Origin: Reticulitermes lucifugus
Taxonomy: Eukaryota; Arthropoda; Insecta; Blattodea; Rhinotermitidae
Length of the DNA stretch: 64,000 nucleotides
Assembly (NCBI GenBank): GCA_026260175.1
Contig: JAKCWW010000957.1
Span: forward strand, 5,666-69,665
Direction of reading: 5' to 3'
The notes beneath the pieces were generated by a model. That model saw only the letters and a program-made list of their open reading frames with translations, was not told the DNA's origin and ran no database searches. A program made the translations under genes and the position numbers. Position 1 is the stretch's first letter, and each line of letters begins with the position of its first letter. Below are positions 1 to 13,200 of the stretch, in pieces.

Positions 1-38
1 CAAACACTGTCAGAGCTGAAAAACGTCACGCGTGCACA

Positions 39-104
39 GCGTTAGATATATCTAACATTCGGCCACTGGGAATTGCAGGCTGCGTTAGATATATCTAACA
101 TTCG
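39..104. repeat. Two direct copies of a 23-bp unit holding a 16-bp palindrome
   Basis: The same 23 bases occur at 39-61 and 82-104, 43 bp apart. Each holds the perfect palindrome GTTAGATATATCTAAC. They look like subterminal repeats of a transposon end or protein-binding sites. The element itself would lie mostly off the left edge. Confidence 0.6.
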
Positions 105-1113
105 TACTTTAAAGGTTAAGCAGTAAAATAAATATTAATGGAAAGTTAAAAATGAAGTTAGCAAGTATTCAATAACTAACCAGTATATCTAATGGTAAAA
201 CCATTTAGACTGAGAGACACGTTTGAGAAAATGATAATAAATGAATTAGATTTGAAACTAACATGAAGCAGAAACACAGACATTAATTGGAAAACTACAG
301 AGACAAATAACAGATAATAACTGTAAAGCTTTTGAGGGGCTTTGATGGAGTGACAATGGGAAATACATACAGATTCAGTACAGCAGAATGAGTGAGTAAG
401 AAAAGTTGTGTCAGCATAGAAAATGTTCATACACACCTGACAACTTCGCAGAAAAAAACGCTTTCCATAATAGTTGCAACACAACATGACACAACACCAA
501 TGTAGGATTACATTTCACATGAGTTTTAACACATAAAATAACACATCAAATTCAGTACCATACTTAAAAATTACAATCAGACATAATAGAATCAAATTTC
601 TAGTGGTGGATTTCTACATCCGAGATGTAAATGTTAAACAAACATAACCCAGTTGGTGACGCCTCATTTCTGATTACAAGGTCCACCATATGAAGAAAAA
701 GCGGCTTCACTGCTATCTCTTATACTCCTGTTTAGTTATTAAACGCACAGAAGCTTACAAAGAATACACTCAAAAACATAGCTTGGTATTTTGAAGCTAA
801 TACAAAACCATTTAGTATGGTAAATGTATGAAAGGTAACGTTCAGACAATAAATATCCAGAGGCAAATACCTAACACTCCACTGAAACACGTAAGACTGA
901 GTGACGTTTCAGTATTAAATCATGAAGCTGTAACGTACTTTCATTGTGTCAATGATGCACTGTATTTGGTTCTCATCTTCGGTAGGTAGGCTCATAGTTT
1001 ACTATCCAGTTTCTACTTTCACACTAAGTTACCACAATTTAAAATGTGTGTTGTCTTCCCTAAGTACTCAATAAGGACAGAAGTAACACTTGCTCCAGGT
1101 TCTGTTCACTTAC
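105..1113. other. Intron, 3' of exon 53
   Basis: AT-rich intronic sequence. I see no exon, RNA gene or clear repeat here. Confidence 0.5.
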
Positions 1114-1272
1114 TTTGTTCTGCAGTATGTCTCCTTGAGCATTGGCCAATTCTTGTAAGAGAATCTCTTGCAGCTGGTCAAGTTTCAGCTTGAGTTCTTC
1201 TTCTTGCCGCAATAGCTCACTTCGACGTTGCTCCAGCTCTGGCCGCTCTTGATGCAATGCACATGCAAGCAG
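1114..1272 (-). CDS. DYNC2H1: DYNC2H1 exon 53 (AAA5-AAA6 linker), last in window
   Basis: 159 bp, phase 0 to 0. Contains [20 protein letters not shown] and [11 protein letters not shown], as in human ATSQGNILENK. Donor AAA|GTAAGT; the next exon lies beyond the left edge. Confidence 0.94.
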
Positions 1273-4200
1273 CTGTAATAATATTATGATATGTCCTTAG
1301 AAACATGGATTCAATTCAATATTTTTTAAGGCAATAAAATAACATACTGGACAGAATATAGTCATGCCAAACAGACATAATTTGAAATTTTGGTCATCTA
1401 TAGTCAGTATAAGCAACAGGCTGGAGGGCACAGGAATCATGGTTTGTTTCCTGTCAAAGGCAAGTGATTTTTCACTTCTCTAAAGCATCCAGAACAGCCC
1501 TTGGGCACACACAGTCTCCTATTCAGTGGGTATTCTGGGCTGTTTGTGGTTGACAATGTGGCCAGGGTGTGAAACTGGCCACTCACCTCTATCTAATACT
1601 GAAGTTAAGAAAGGGCATGGCCACACCGACACCCCCATGTGCCTTTATGGTGAATAAAGGAATAACTTCATCTTTACCTTTCAGTAACCCAGTCATACTA
1701 ATTATTAATTTCTAATTCATTTGGCTGATTTCAGAGTCCCATTGACACAAGAATAAAAGGAAAGATTATTTTAACAAATTACTGCATTAACATCTGCAAC
1801 TGCTCAGAAAGACTGCAAAGTACAGAGAACCAGCTGAGAGATGTAGGCTGGTTAATTTCCACTGTGTGTGTATTTATATTGTACCATGTCACTTGCCCAT
1901 GGCAATGGGCAACCTCAGTTCTCAGTAAATGGAATTCTCCGCATCATTGTCTGCATTCATATCAGATCAACCTCCTCTCTAATATTTTATAAAATATCAC
2001 TTCAAACTCTTAAGTTCAAGTTATCTAATTGGTTCTTCTAATTACAGGCACATTAACAGTATCATGTGAAAAGTTGCAGACATTTTCATATGAACTTTTG
2101 ATGGTTATATCATCACTCTCCATGAATACCATACAGTGCGAGATTTGAGGTCCTCAGAGTGGTATGGCTGAAGATTCAAGTCTTCTGGGATGTTATGCAA
2201 TGTTGAATGGTTAATAGTTACCAATATTTTGAATGATCATAATGCTTTAACCTTCTAGGTCAACCAGTCCTTGCTGCAGTTCAAAGGCACTATAATCATT
2301 TGGAACATCAGTAAATATGTACCAATCAATGAGGTACATCATCCTAGAAGACTTGAATCTTCAATATTATATAGCTTTACAGTTCTGAATATGTTACCTG
2401 TCCTGTGAGACCAGCCCATGTTGTAGCAAAGTTTACGTAAGTAACTGTAGCAGCAACATCAGGTGAAATATCTGGCTCAGCATTACGTGTGGTTAAAAAC
2501 AACTGGAAGCTGTCATTATAGTCAATCAACTTATCTCCCACTTGAACCACTTTCCTTGGACCTGTAGAGAGAAAACAGTTCACTACTGTGTATCGCCATT
2601 CTGTACACACTTTGCAAAAGAACATATGTTGCAACAAAGTCTGATGTTAGCCAACCATTATGTGAATTTAAGTACAGATGTGCTGACAGAAATCATATTA
2701 GTGAAAGTACTTTAATTATGGAAAATTACATAATAAATCACATTTCACATTCACATCATGTAAATGATCACAAACCATTCCTCATGTTCTTACCTTGATT
2801 TATGAAATCTCCTCGAAGAATGGGAAAAAGTACAGGATCAATATTATCTACCTCTTGAATGATTAAAACTTTCCCAAACCTAAAAGACACACATTATGTC
2901 AAACAAAAAATCGGTTGGTATCATAAATATCACACTGTTTAATGTAAATTATTTTTGTATTTGGTAGTGCCATGAAGGTGAATTCTGTATTCCAACAGTA
3001 ACAGCATTCTGATCTGAGGTTTTCTTGGCAATGGAGGCTGAGATAGTGCTCATCTGGGTTATGACACTGTGCAGTCTAGCAGGTGTTTCATAAAGCCCAC
3101 TGGACAGGCAGCAGACTGGTGTGTCATAATGCATAAGATCACAATTTAAATGCAAGCAGTATTAGTGTAACTTCACCCATATGAGAAAGTAAAGCTCCCT
3201 GAGGATAGCGTGACGCTAAAACATGTAGGAGCAATATACGACTGTATTTGTATATATCAAAGGTGCATTTCTTGGTATCATTAATGAACAATTTAATTCA
3301 ATCAAAATGCATGTCACTCCTGAGATATGGTATCATTTTTTGGGGTGGGGATAATGAAAGTACTAAAATATTTAAATTGCAAAAAAGGATTCTGCAATTA
3401 ATGAGCAGTGTTAATAATCACACATCCTGTACAGAGATATTTAAGGATTACAGGATACTCACAGTTGCTTGTTTATACATACTTGAAATAATATGTTATA
3501 TTAAAAAACACAAACAATTTCTGGAACAAAATGCACAAGTTCACAAATATGATACACGAAGACAATTGGATCTCCATGTTCAATTCTGCAATGCAGATAT
3601 TTTCAGGAAAAGTGTAGTAAATAGAGGAATTCAGCTGTATAACAAAGTGCCAGATTACATTCAAAATTTGGACAAAGACGAAGTTTTTAAAAGAGAGTCA
3701 AGACCCTTTCTGTTACAACAGGCATTTTATTCAGTGGATGAATATATGTCATTTTAAATATATGTGGTTTATATAACTATATGAGTGTTATAAGTTATGT
3801 CTATTTGTTTAAAGTAGTATTGTTATTTATTATACGTTACACTGATGTAGCTATAATAAAAGTTGGTTTTGTAAACTGAATTGCACATGTCCAATATCAC
3901 ATTTTGCAACTAAATGGATGAATGAATAAATGGAAATAAAAATAAAAATAAATAATGTTAAAATGTTTGCATTTTGCCTACAGCAGGTCCGATCAACCCT
4001 ATATGTGGTGAGGGCATCTTCTGCAAAATTTAGTCTGTACGAGGACAACATGAAATTCAATACATAAAATGAACAATGCATAAATACACATATATTAATA
4101 TGTAAATTCTTACCTGCCTTTCATAGTTTACTAGAAAACAGGTAAAATTACTTCAGGGCTCTATCGTGGCTTTGCCAGGGAAAGGGTTAAAGATGTTTCC

Positions 4201-7200
4201 TTATTTCAAATATCTCCACGGGCAACACAACACTGTATCACGAGCTACATGATGCCTGCAAGCTATAGGTTCAGCAGGTTTGGTCTAGACAGTATCAAAT
4301 ATTACACACAGGTGCAGATGCATGTACACATGCAAACATGCTTAAAAAATGTACTGTTAACTTGATTTACATAAAGACACTGCATCAATTTTAGAGTTCT
4401 TGTCCCAGTAAGAGATCTTTCCTTTCAATGCTAATCTTCATTTTAAATTCTTCTGTCTAATTAGACTATTGTTTGACGAAAATTATTTGAATATCAAAGT
4501 CCACTCTAAAATAACATATTTCCAAATTCTATTTCAATTTAAATTTAAGTACAACTAACTTCTAAACTGGAACAAATACCACTGCTGAAATACAGAAATT
4601 TTGTTTGCGTCCTTTTATTAGGTTACTGTTTAACTGCTTAAGTGTGTACAGGGTTTAAAACCTATGCAGCTCAAAGACTAAAACTTGACAAGTAAATAAA
4701 TCTAAGATGTTAATGGCATTTCCTTCACCCTAGATGCAATGGACATAATGCCAACTCTGCCTACCAGAATAAGCCAGCGCTACTTCCTGGGTACAGAGGA
4801 ATGATTATACTAGGGCCTACTGCATGTCTTGGCTGCCACAGCCTCATATGTGAAAACATGCACTATGTAAAGGTTACAATAGCACTAGGCTCGATGCTTT
4901 TCATTGCATGTACTACTGTCTTATTCCTGTTCAACACAGATCCATAAAAATGGAATCTTCAGATCAAGAATGAATGGCTTCATATTACACTGTACCTGAT
5001 TGCAAGTTCCAGTGTGGTCATAAAGCGATCACTGTGCTGTGACACAACTTCAACACTGTATTTCTGCAGATGTTTCTTCAGCCATTCTGATGCCAAGGAA
5101 GCTGGATCAATGAGGAAAGGACGAAGTGACATCTACAAAATAAGAAATCTTAGCTAGAAGTGTAAATACATTATAGTAATTACCCTCCAGATAATCAATT
5201 ATTAACAGTTACTGCATAGCAACAATAAATGAAAACAGACAAATTTTTCAATTGTTGTGATCTATTATACTTTCAGAACAATTTACAATATTATTACAAT
5301 GCAACCTATGTGCTAAGGCTAGAAGATTCATTACTATGATTACCGATCACACAGATGCACAAGAATTTTATATTTGGATGTCTTACCCCTGCCTCCAAAC
5401 AAGAAAGCTGCCAAAAAAGAGGAAAAAAAAAATAATAATAATTATTGTATAATATTAAGAAAAACTACAAGCAAGGTAATCTGATGCCTACAGTATAGAT
5501 AGTTTTGGAAATAAACAGCAAGATTTGAAAGGTTGTAAAAAATACTGCAGTACACAAAATTCTTAATGCAATTCTTGCTGATTATCAAGCTTATATGCAG
5601 CCTGTCTATCCACTTATGGAATTAAGTATAGTGAACTTCAACAGTTCAAAATGGTTGAAAACCAGAATTTACCAACAACTTTTAATGTCCATTAGTTGTT
5701 TATTTAGATGATTTGCACATACATCCTTTAGATGTACCTAGTAACACCAAGTTTTGCCAGTACACATCCACTATATTACAAATTCTTACAGATTAAATGT
5801 ACTATTTATTATGTTTACAAAGGTACTAGTCTCTTCCAAGTTATTTATAGCCTATCGATCCTACATACAATCTAGTTCTTCCCCTCCCCCAACCTCAATA
5901 CTACTTTCGTCACCTGGTTTTCCCATTTACACTTTATCTTGTAGGTGAGGGCACATACATTTCTTAGTTCTTTGACCTTGCTACCAGCGAGGATCCTGCT
6001 GAGTGCAATTTCCTCGTTGATATGAGGCCATTTGTTCCTCAGGAACTCCTCTCTCCACCTCTGTGTTTCAGGGCATTTCAACAACAAATGGGATTTGTTC
6101 TCCTCCCCCACGCACAGAAGGCATCTGCCCCTCTCCATGGACCCCCTTGCTCATTTTAGTTTCCAGATTCCCAGTCGGAACCATGCTATTCCACATCTTT
6201 CTTTCATAGCGCAGCAGGATGCCTACGCCTCTCTTCCCCAGGAGTGTCTCAAATCCTCATACATAGATAGCATTCTCTTCTCTCATTTCAGCTAGCCACC
6301 TCTGCCTTTGGATATCCGCGCATTTGAGCTTTTATTGTAAGTCTGCTGTATCTGATTTTTAAAAAATCTGTCCAACGGTGTAGGTGCTGCTACTAAATCA
6401 CAGACAGACATGTATGACACCTCTATGTACATTGTCCTTTGTTAGCTGAGTATATGCTAATTTCTTTGTAATTTGGAAGGTATGTTCTAATATTTTGAAT
6501 TTAAAAAAGGGGTGTAGTGGGGGGTTATGAATGATTCAAAATGAACCATGTTTCACCTTGTGGTAAAGTGTACTTCACTTTCCACATTTCAGGGAGTCTG
6601 GACACCTTCACACTTGCAGTGTTTGCAAAGCTCAAGGGCCACTGAAGACACACGTTTGCTTGCTCTGCGGCCTGTTTGCAGTGCACAGCTTACAACATGA
6701 TTATTTTGTACAAACCTGTCAGTGTGTACATTTATTTAAAACAATGCTGGTGGTCCTGTTTCTATGTATGTTTCATAAATAATAACTTTCAAAATATCTG
6801 AGAAAGAGTGAGGACCTTGGTCACAATATATGGAGTGGTACTTAGTTCTTCTTCTTCTTCTTCTTACGTGCTTCAAGCTGTCAGCCAATGGCACGATGTC
6901 TCCTATAAACTTGCTCCGCTGTTGTCCAGAATGTGTTGACGTTTAATATTGTTTTTAGATCAGTGCTTATCCTGTGTATATCCTGGAGTTGTATCGGGCA
7001 GTCCGTTAAAATGTGTTCTAGAGTTTCCTCTTGTTGCTGACATAGCGTATGTAGAAGGGAAGGACTGAATCTGAATTTATACAGATAGGAGTACGTCACA
7101 ATGTGACCAAGTCTTGCTCTTGCGCCAAATGTTTGCAATGCTCTAGGTATATTTTTGTACAATGATATGTTTGGATATTTTATATTTTGGTACTTAGTTA

Positions 7201-10200
7201 CATTATGCAAAGTTTGCATTCTGTGGGATGCTAGATGTGGACAACACCATTCATAGCAATGCCATCCAAATTCTGTGGCAGTGGTTACCCAACCATTTCC
7301 ATTATGGAATGATGAATTCTGTGCAAATGGACTTACACTCTGACAGTGATAGTGTCCTATTTACAATGGGAACTTGTGACAGCAGGAAATGGCTATTTAT
7401 AGCTTTATTATAAAAACGGGTAACACTGGGACTGCCTCGGCCAGTTTCACACTACACAAATTGGCTATGGCTGGTAAATAAATAACAATGTTGCACTTCC
7501 CATGACAGACAAAAAGTAAGGATAAACATTTCGACCATAATATATTTTCAGTTTCACATAGCAAACCCCCCCGCCGGTATTTTCTAAAGTGTAATATGAA
7601 ATTGAACAGGAAAATTATGTAATAAGAAATGTCAACACTGAAGGAAACATTTCTGAACATGTTAAAAGTGTTATCAAAACGAAGATTTTGAAACTTATGG
7701 ACTTTTAAGCACCTGACATATGGCGTTCAATGAAATTTAATGGAAACTGGAAAAATTATTCAAATATTGGTAAGGAGACTAATGGACACAGATATACAAC
7801 ATATCCCAGGTCAGAGTGCATAAATTCACACATACGTATTTATTACTTCCCACCAGATATATCAAGGCTGTCCATGAAGAGGTCCAAAGCACAGGCTAAT
7901 ATTATAAATTTCTTTATGCTGCTGAAACAAAACATCAAGACACTCTTCATCTCATGCCCAAACCAAACCAATCTTTAAGCAGCAGTTCCTGCATGGCACA
8001 TTGTTTTGTTACATGTTACAGTACCAAAGAACATATGGAACAGAGTGAATAGCCCCACCTTCCATTAAAATTAGTAACAGTTTGCTATGTTTCACACTTA
8101 TTCTGTATTGACAGAAATTCAGTTTGCAGATCACTGTTACCTGCCAGTTTAATGACTATTTCTTGCAAGATATCAGAATATTTTAAACCTTATACATCAT
8201 TATCTTTAGACTTGTTCTCTACCAAAAATACTCAATCATTACTTTATTCTGGTGTCATGCATATCAATGCTACTTGCCATTTTAATGAATAATTAGTGGT
8301 GGGGAAATATGTCAGAATATTTTGTAAAGTGTTTACCATGTTTTTAGATGTTCTCTCTGCCAACAGAAACTGAATAAGAACTCTCTGCTTTGTATGGCTT
8401 GGTTCAGTTGCTTTCCCAGGGAAACTACTCAAAATAAGTTACATAGGAAATGATTTTTTGGGTAATCCTCACTACAGTAACTGAGATATTCAACTGCAGC
8501 ATATTTATGATAAAAATCATCACCTGAAGTATAATAAGAGCATTCTGGACAGAGAGCTGGTCAGAGGGAAGCCCCTCTGACAGCCACTGCAGTTGATCCT
8601 TCTCAGAGCCCAGGAAGGTGGTGAAAGAGAAGTTCTTCATGCCAAATAGATCTTGCCACTCTGACATTAACAACTGACGAACATCTTCTGGTGCAAAAGA
8701 CAAGTATGTGATGAATGCTGCTGCCAATAGAGAGTTTACTGGTAACTGCTTCAAGTCCTCTGACAACTCAGCCAGCTGTAAGTACATTTTTAATTAGAAC
8801 AATCTAACTTATTGTTATTCAAAACTAAATATAAAATAACAAGAATTAAAACTGCACTCTTTGCATTCATCCTCAACATGTAGGATATTTATTGCACCTT
8901 CCATAGCATAAGGGACTATTTTTAATCCTTTAAATCACTTAAGTAATTAAAATAATAAATACATATCATGAATTAATGAAGCAATTAAGTACAATAGAAA
9001 CTCAACAGTTTGAGTCCCGATTGTTTGAGATTCCATTTTGTCCGAGCTGATGCACTGTATTAAAGGTTGCTTCTATGTTGGGTACAGAATTTGGTTAAGC
9101 GTGTATCTCTGTGTGAACATGTGTCTTTCAGGCATTACTGTACTGCTTTTTGGCTGTTTTCTTGGTGCAATCTTTTGTAATTTTTTTTTTGATTAAAGTA
9201 TTTACTTTAATGTACCCTAACAGTGAATGCTAAAAGCAAGAGAAAATATGTCCCATTCACCTTGAACTATCAAGATGCTACTGTAATAAATATGTACATG
9301 AAATCAATCACGTTACATAAAACAACTACAACAATAGTTTATTTATTCCTCATTCAAAATAAAATGCATAGATGTTTGAGTTTATCATAAAAGATGTTTG
9401 GCATACACATAAAAAGTACAATTTTATCTTTGACTTTGAATAACAGTTCAGTCATACTGAAAAATAACAATCTGTGAAAATTAACAACTGTGAAAGTAAG
9501 TTTGTAAATTTTATGATGGTAACTAATGACCACTGTACAACGGGATTAAAAATATGGTATCTTCAGAATTTTGTTTGTAATGTTTGGTCTTGAAAATGCA
9601 GATATTAAAACTGGCAACTTCTGAGAATAAATACTGGTCGTTAAAATCCCACAGTTCAAATTGTAAATAAAGATTCAAGTCCTCTGGGACAATGCTGTGT
9701 CGATTGGTAAGTAGTCACCGATTTTTCAGAGAGGCTTGGTGCCTCCATCTTCAGGGGAGTCCAAAATGGAGACAGGGAACTCCTCCAAAACACTGATGAA
9801 ATCTCAGTCAGTTCTTGTTTGGTGAAAAATTTATTATGAGGTAGTTCACATGAGTTTCATTATGGTAAACTATGTAATTTTAAATACTGTACCTGTTTTT
9901 TCCATCGTTCAAACTCATCATTCAGTTTGCCAATCAATCCCTCTGCAGCACTGATAGTTTCCTGGGCTTTATTTAAATGGATCTCAATCTCAGCAGCCTC
10001 CTTTGTGTAAGTATTCAGTTGATTCTTCAGCTCAGAAACTGTTTTGTCAACGTCCGTGAGACCTGAGCTCAGCTTCCCAATCTGCTGTTCAGCAAGCTTC
10101 ATGTTTTGATACAATTTAGATTGTTCTCTCTCAAGAGGTCGAATCTTCTCTAACACATAAGAATATTTCACGTTTGCAGTAACCCAAGATGCAAGTGGGG

Positions 10201-13200
10201 CAGCTGCTACAGAGGCTCGCCGAGCATTCTTGGGATCGAATGATTCTTTCCTTTCAACTAATAATTTCTCAACTGCTTGACGACTTTCTTGACTTATTCT
10301 ATGTGCATCAAATGACCTTAAAACAATATAATCACAAAATTTTATAGCACCAATATACAACAATATTTCATGAAAGCTGTTTTCTGATTAGTATGTGACT
10401 TTGTACTGATTCATGTTATATTTCACCTGAATACAAAAAAAACTTAAAAACTTAGCTCATTTTAGAAAACAATCTGGGAACATCTTTTCTTAATACCTGA
10501 TTTCTTCTTTGACTCCTCTCTTGGCCAGAAAGGTTTTCATGCTGTTCCACGAAGTATCTAGGATGCCCATCAGCCTCAAAACACCCTCCAAAATGTCCCT
10601 AATAATGTCTGGAGGAGCACGCAATGACCGAATTTCAGACAGTGATTCAGGCTTTATGTTTCCAACTGCAGCACCAACTTCCTTGATCAACGGTTCAATC
10701 TCTGCTAACTCCAGATCTATAGCCTTTTTCCTGAAAACGGAGATGTATAATTCTGAGCACACAGGCTGAAATGAGAGGTGTACAGAGCAGTGTGAACATT
10801 ACATACTTTTGGCAGCAAGCTATAGCAGTCCATTAAATATAATTTGGTTAATTTATTAGAGTGTTAATGTTTGGTGGGAAGTAATTCTCTTCAAGGAAAT
10901 ATAGAATTTTTTTCTCCATTTAATGTTCGAAAAGTTTGAGTTTTTGTGTGTGAGTATGTGTGTGGGTGTGCGCTTATGCCTCAGAACTCTTGGCATTAAA
11001 AACCTCAATGTAAAGCAGAAAATCCTGAATCCTAGTGTGACAAAAGCAATTTTAATTACCATAAAAAGACTTGTACGTGGAACAGTCCAAATGCTTGTTT
11101 GTTGCATGAATTTCACCGTGTAGAATATTAGTTACATGAATTTCACTGTATAGAGTTTACTGTATGAACACATACATACGCCCATGCTAAAAACTGCAAC
11201 CATGTGCAAAGTGAATACATGAGAAACACACATACCAAGAGCACTTTGTTCAAGCATAGGAATCAAATATTACATTAGGCATTCCTCGGTTACATTTATA
11301 AACAGGACTGACTGAAAACACAGTGGTCTTACAGCAAGACAAGCAAGTGTCATAGTATTCATCCCCAGTGGTATGCATCTGCAACATATGTTTATATTAT
11401 CCATCTAAGACAACTGTGTACTTCCCCTTTAAGACATAAAATAAATCAAATATTAACAATAACATTGTAACAGAGTTTAAAATGTGTTACATTTCTCAAA
11501 TACACTGTACCAACCACTGCACCAAATATAACCATAATACATCTTCTGTTTTAAGAATTGTTGCTTCCACAATCCATTCACACAATACATTTTTCATTTA
11601 ACAGCTCAAATACTGCAAGGAATTTATTTCAAATCATTATCAGTGCAGTCATACACACTTTCCAAGAAATATGTACAAAATACTCTTGCTGGCAAAAATT
11701 AAATAACTCTTGGCAGTGAAGGCCTAAAATAAAATAAATTTCAAGAAGATCAAAAATAATGTACCTCTCCATGAGCTGAAGATTCTCTCTTTCTGTCTGC
11801 TCCTTCAGAGATTCCATTTCCACTTTGTGAGTGTTGGCATTGCGCATTGTTTCTGTTATCATCATCAGTGCTGAGTTGGCTTTTGCTTGCTTCTCTGCCA
11901 ACTTGTGTTCTTGCCCTGCTGCCTGAGACTTCAATGTATCAACAACATGACGAGCCTCGGTAAGTTTGGATACACCTGCCTAAATTAACACACAATATAA
12001 GTACCGTCAAGAACCAGGAAATTGAGAAGACACTTGAAAATTTTCATCCATTAAACTGTAAGAAAACTAAACAGTATGCTGAATGAAGGCAAAGACAAGA
12101 GGAAGAGGATGGAGGAGAAGGAGAAAATTTAGCTTTCAATATTATGGATAAGACAACATTAACTATGGGCAAACTTGGTGGCAGAAAAAGGAAATGGCAC
12201 CAGCTGAATATGACAATACATTTATCTTGGGTGCTGGCTTTGTTTTTGGACATTCTAATTGCAAATTTACTCTAACGAGCTTATCCAAATACAAAAAACA
12301 TTTCTAAAGTGGCAACAGTTACAAATGAAAGCCACTTTGATGCATGTATGAATGTTTGTTTGCACACACAGAGGACGAAGACCTTGAGGAAAACACTGCA
12401 GTCTTATACCACATAGTGTGGAAGTATCTCACAGATGGCATTAATCATAAAATGGTCTCAATGCATCACTACCACACTGTACACACTCATTGTTTATATT
12501 GTTTCTTACTTCAGTAACCTTTAGTAATAGAGACAGGGCAATTAACTCAAAAAAAAACTGCTAATGAAGGAAGTACAAAATGTGAAGAAATGTACTTTTG
12601 TAGCATGGAAAAACAATGGAACATGATTAACAGAAAGTTAATGTTGGAAACATACTGTACCTGTAGTCGCTGTTGCTTCTGTTGGATATCAGTTTTCTTT
12701 TTTGAGTAGATATGCATGTAAGTGTGGATGAATGAGACGTATCGCCGAGGAGTGGCCAGCTTATCAGACACCCGCTCATGGATCCTTAAGAAACCCTCAA
12801 TAAGGGTGTCACTCACAAATGACCTCCTCTGTTCACTCCTTTCACGACCTGCTACACCTTCTTTATCTTGAACAGTCCTGAAAAGCATCAGTTTTTTCTT
12901 TCTATATTACAGACAAGGTATTCAAAATTTGCTGAAATATACTCGTATTATATTAATTTTGTAAACAGTATAGAGACCAGTGAAATTTCCAAAGCAATAT
13001 ATAATGGTACAAAACAGTTATTGGAATACTTTAATTATCCTAATATCCAGATAAAAGTAATAATGTCACAGTCATCATCTTGACTCCACTGTTCCTATGA
13101 CAAAAGTAAAGGCTCTTTTAACGACATGATGTCTGAAATATTACAAGAATGCTCTTCTTGCCGCAGCTGTTATTATTACTGCCAACACCACAGTGGTTCC

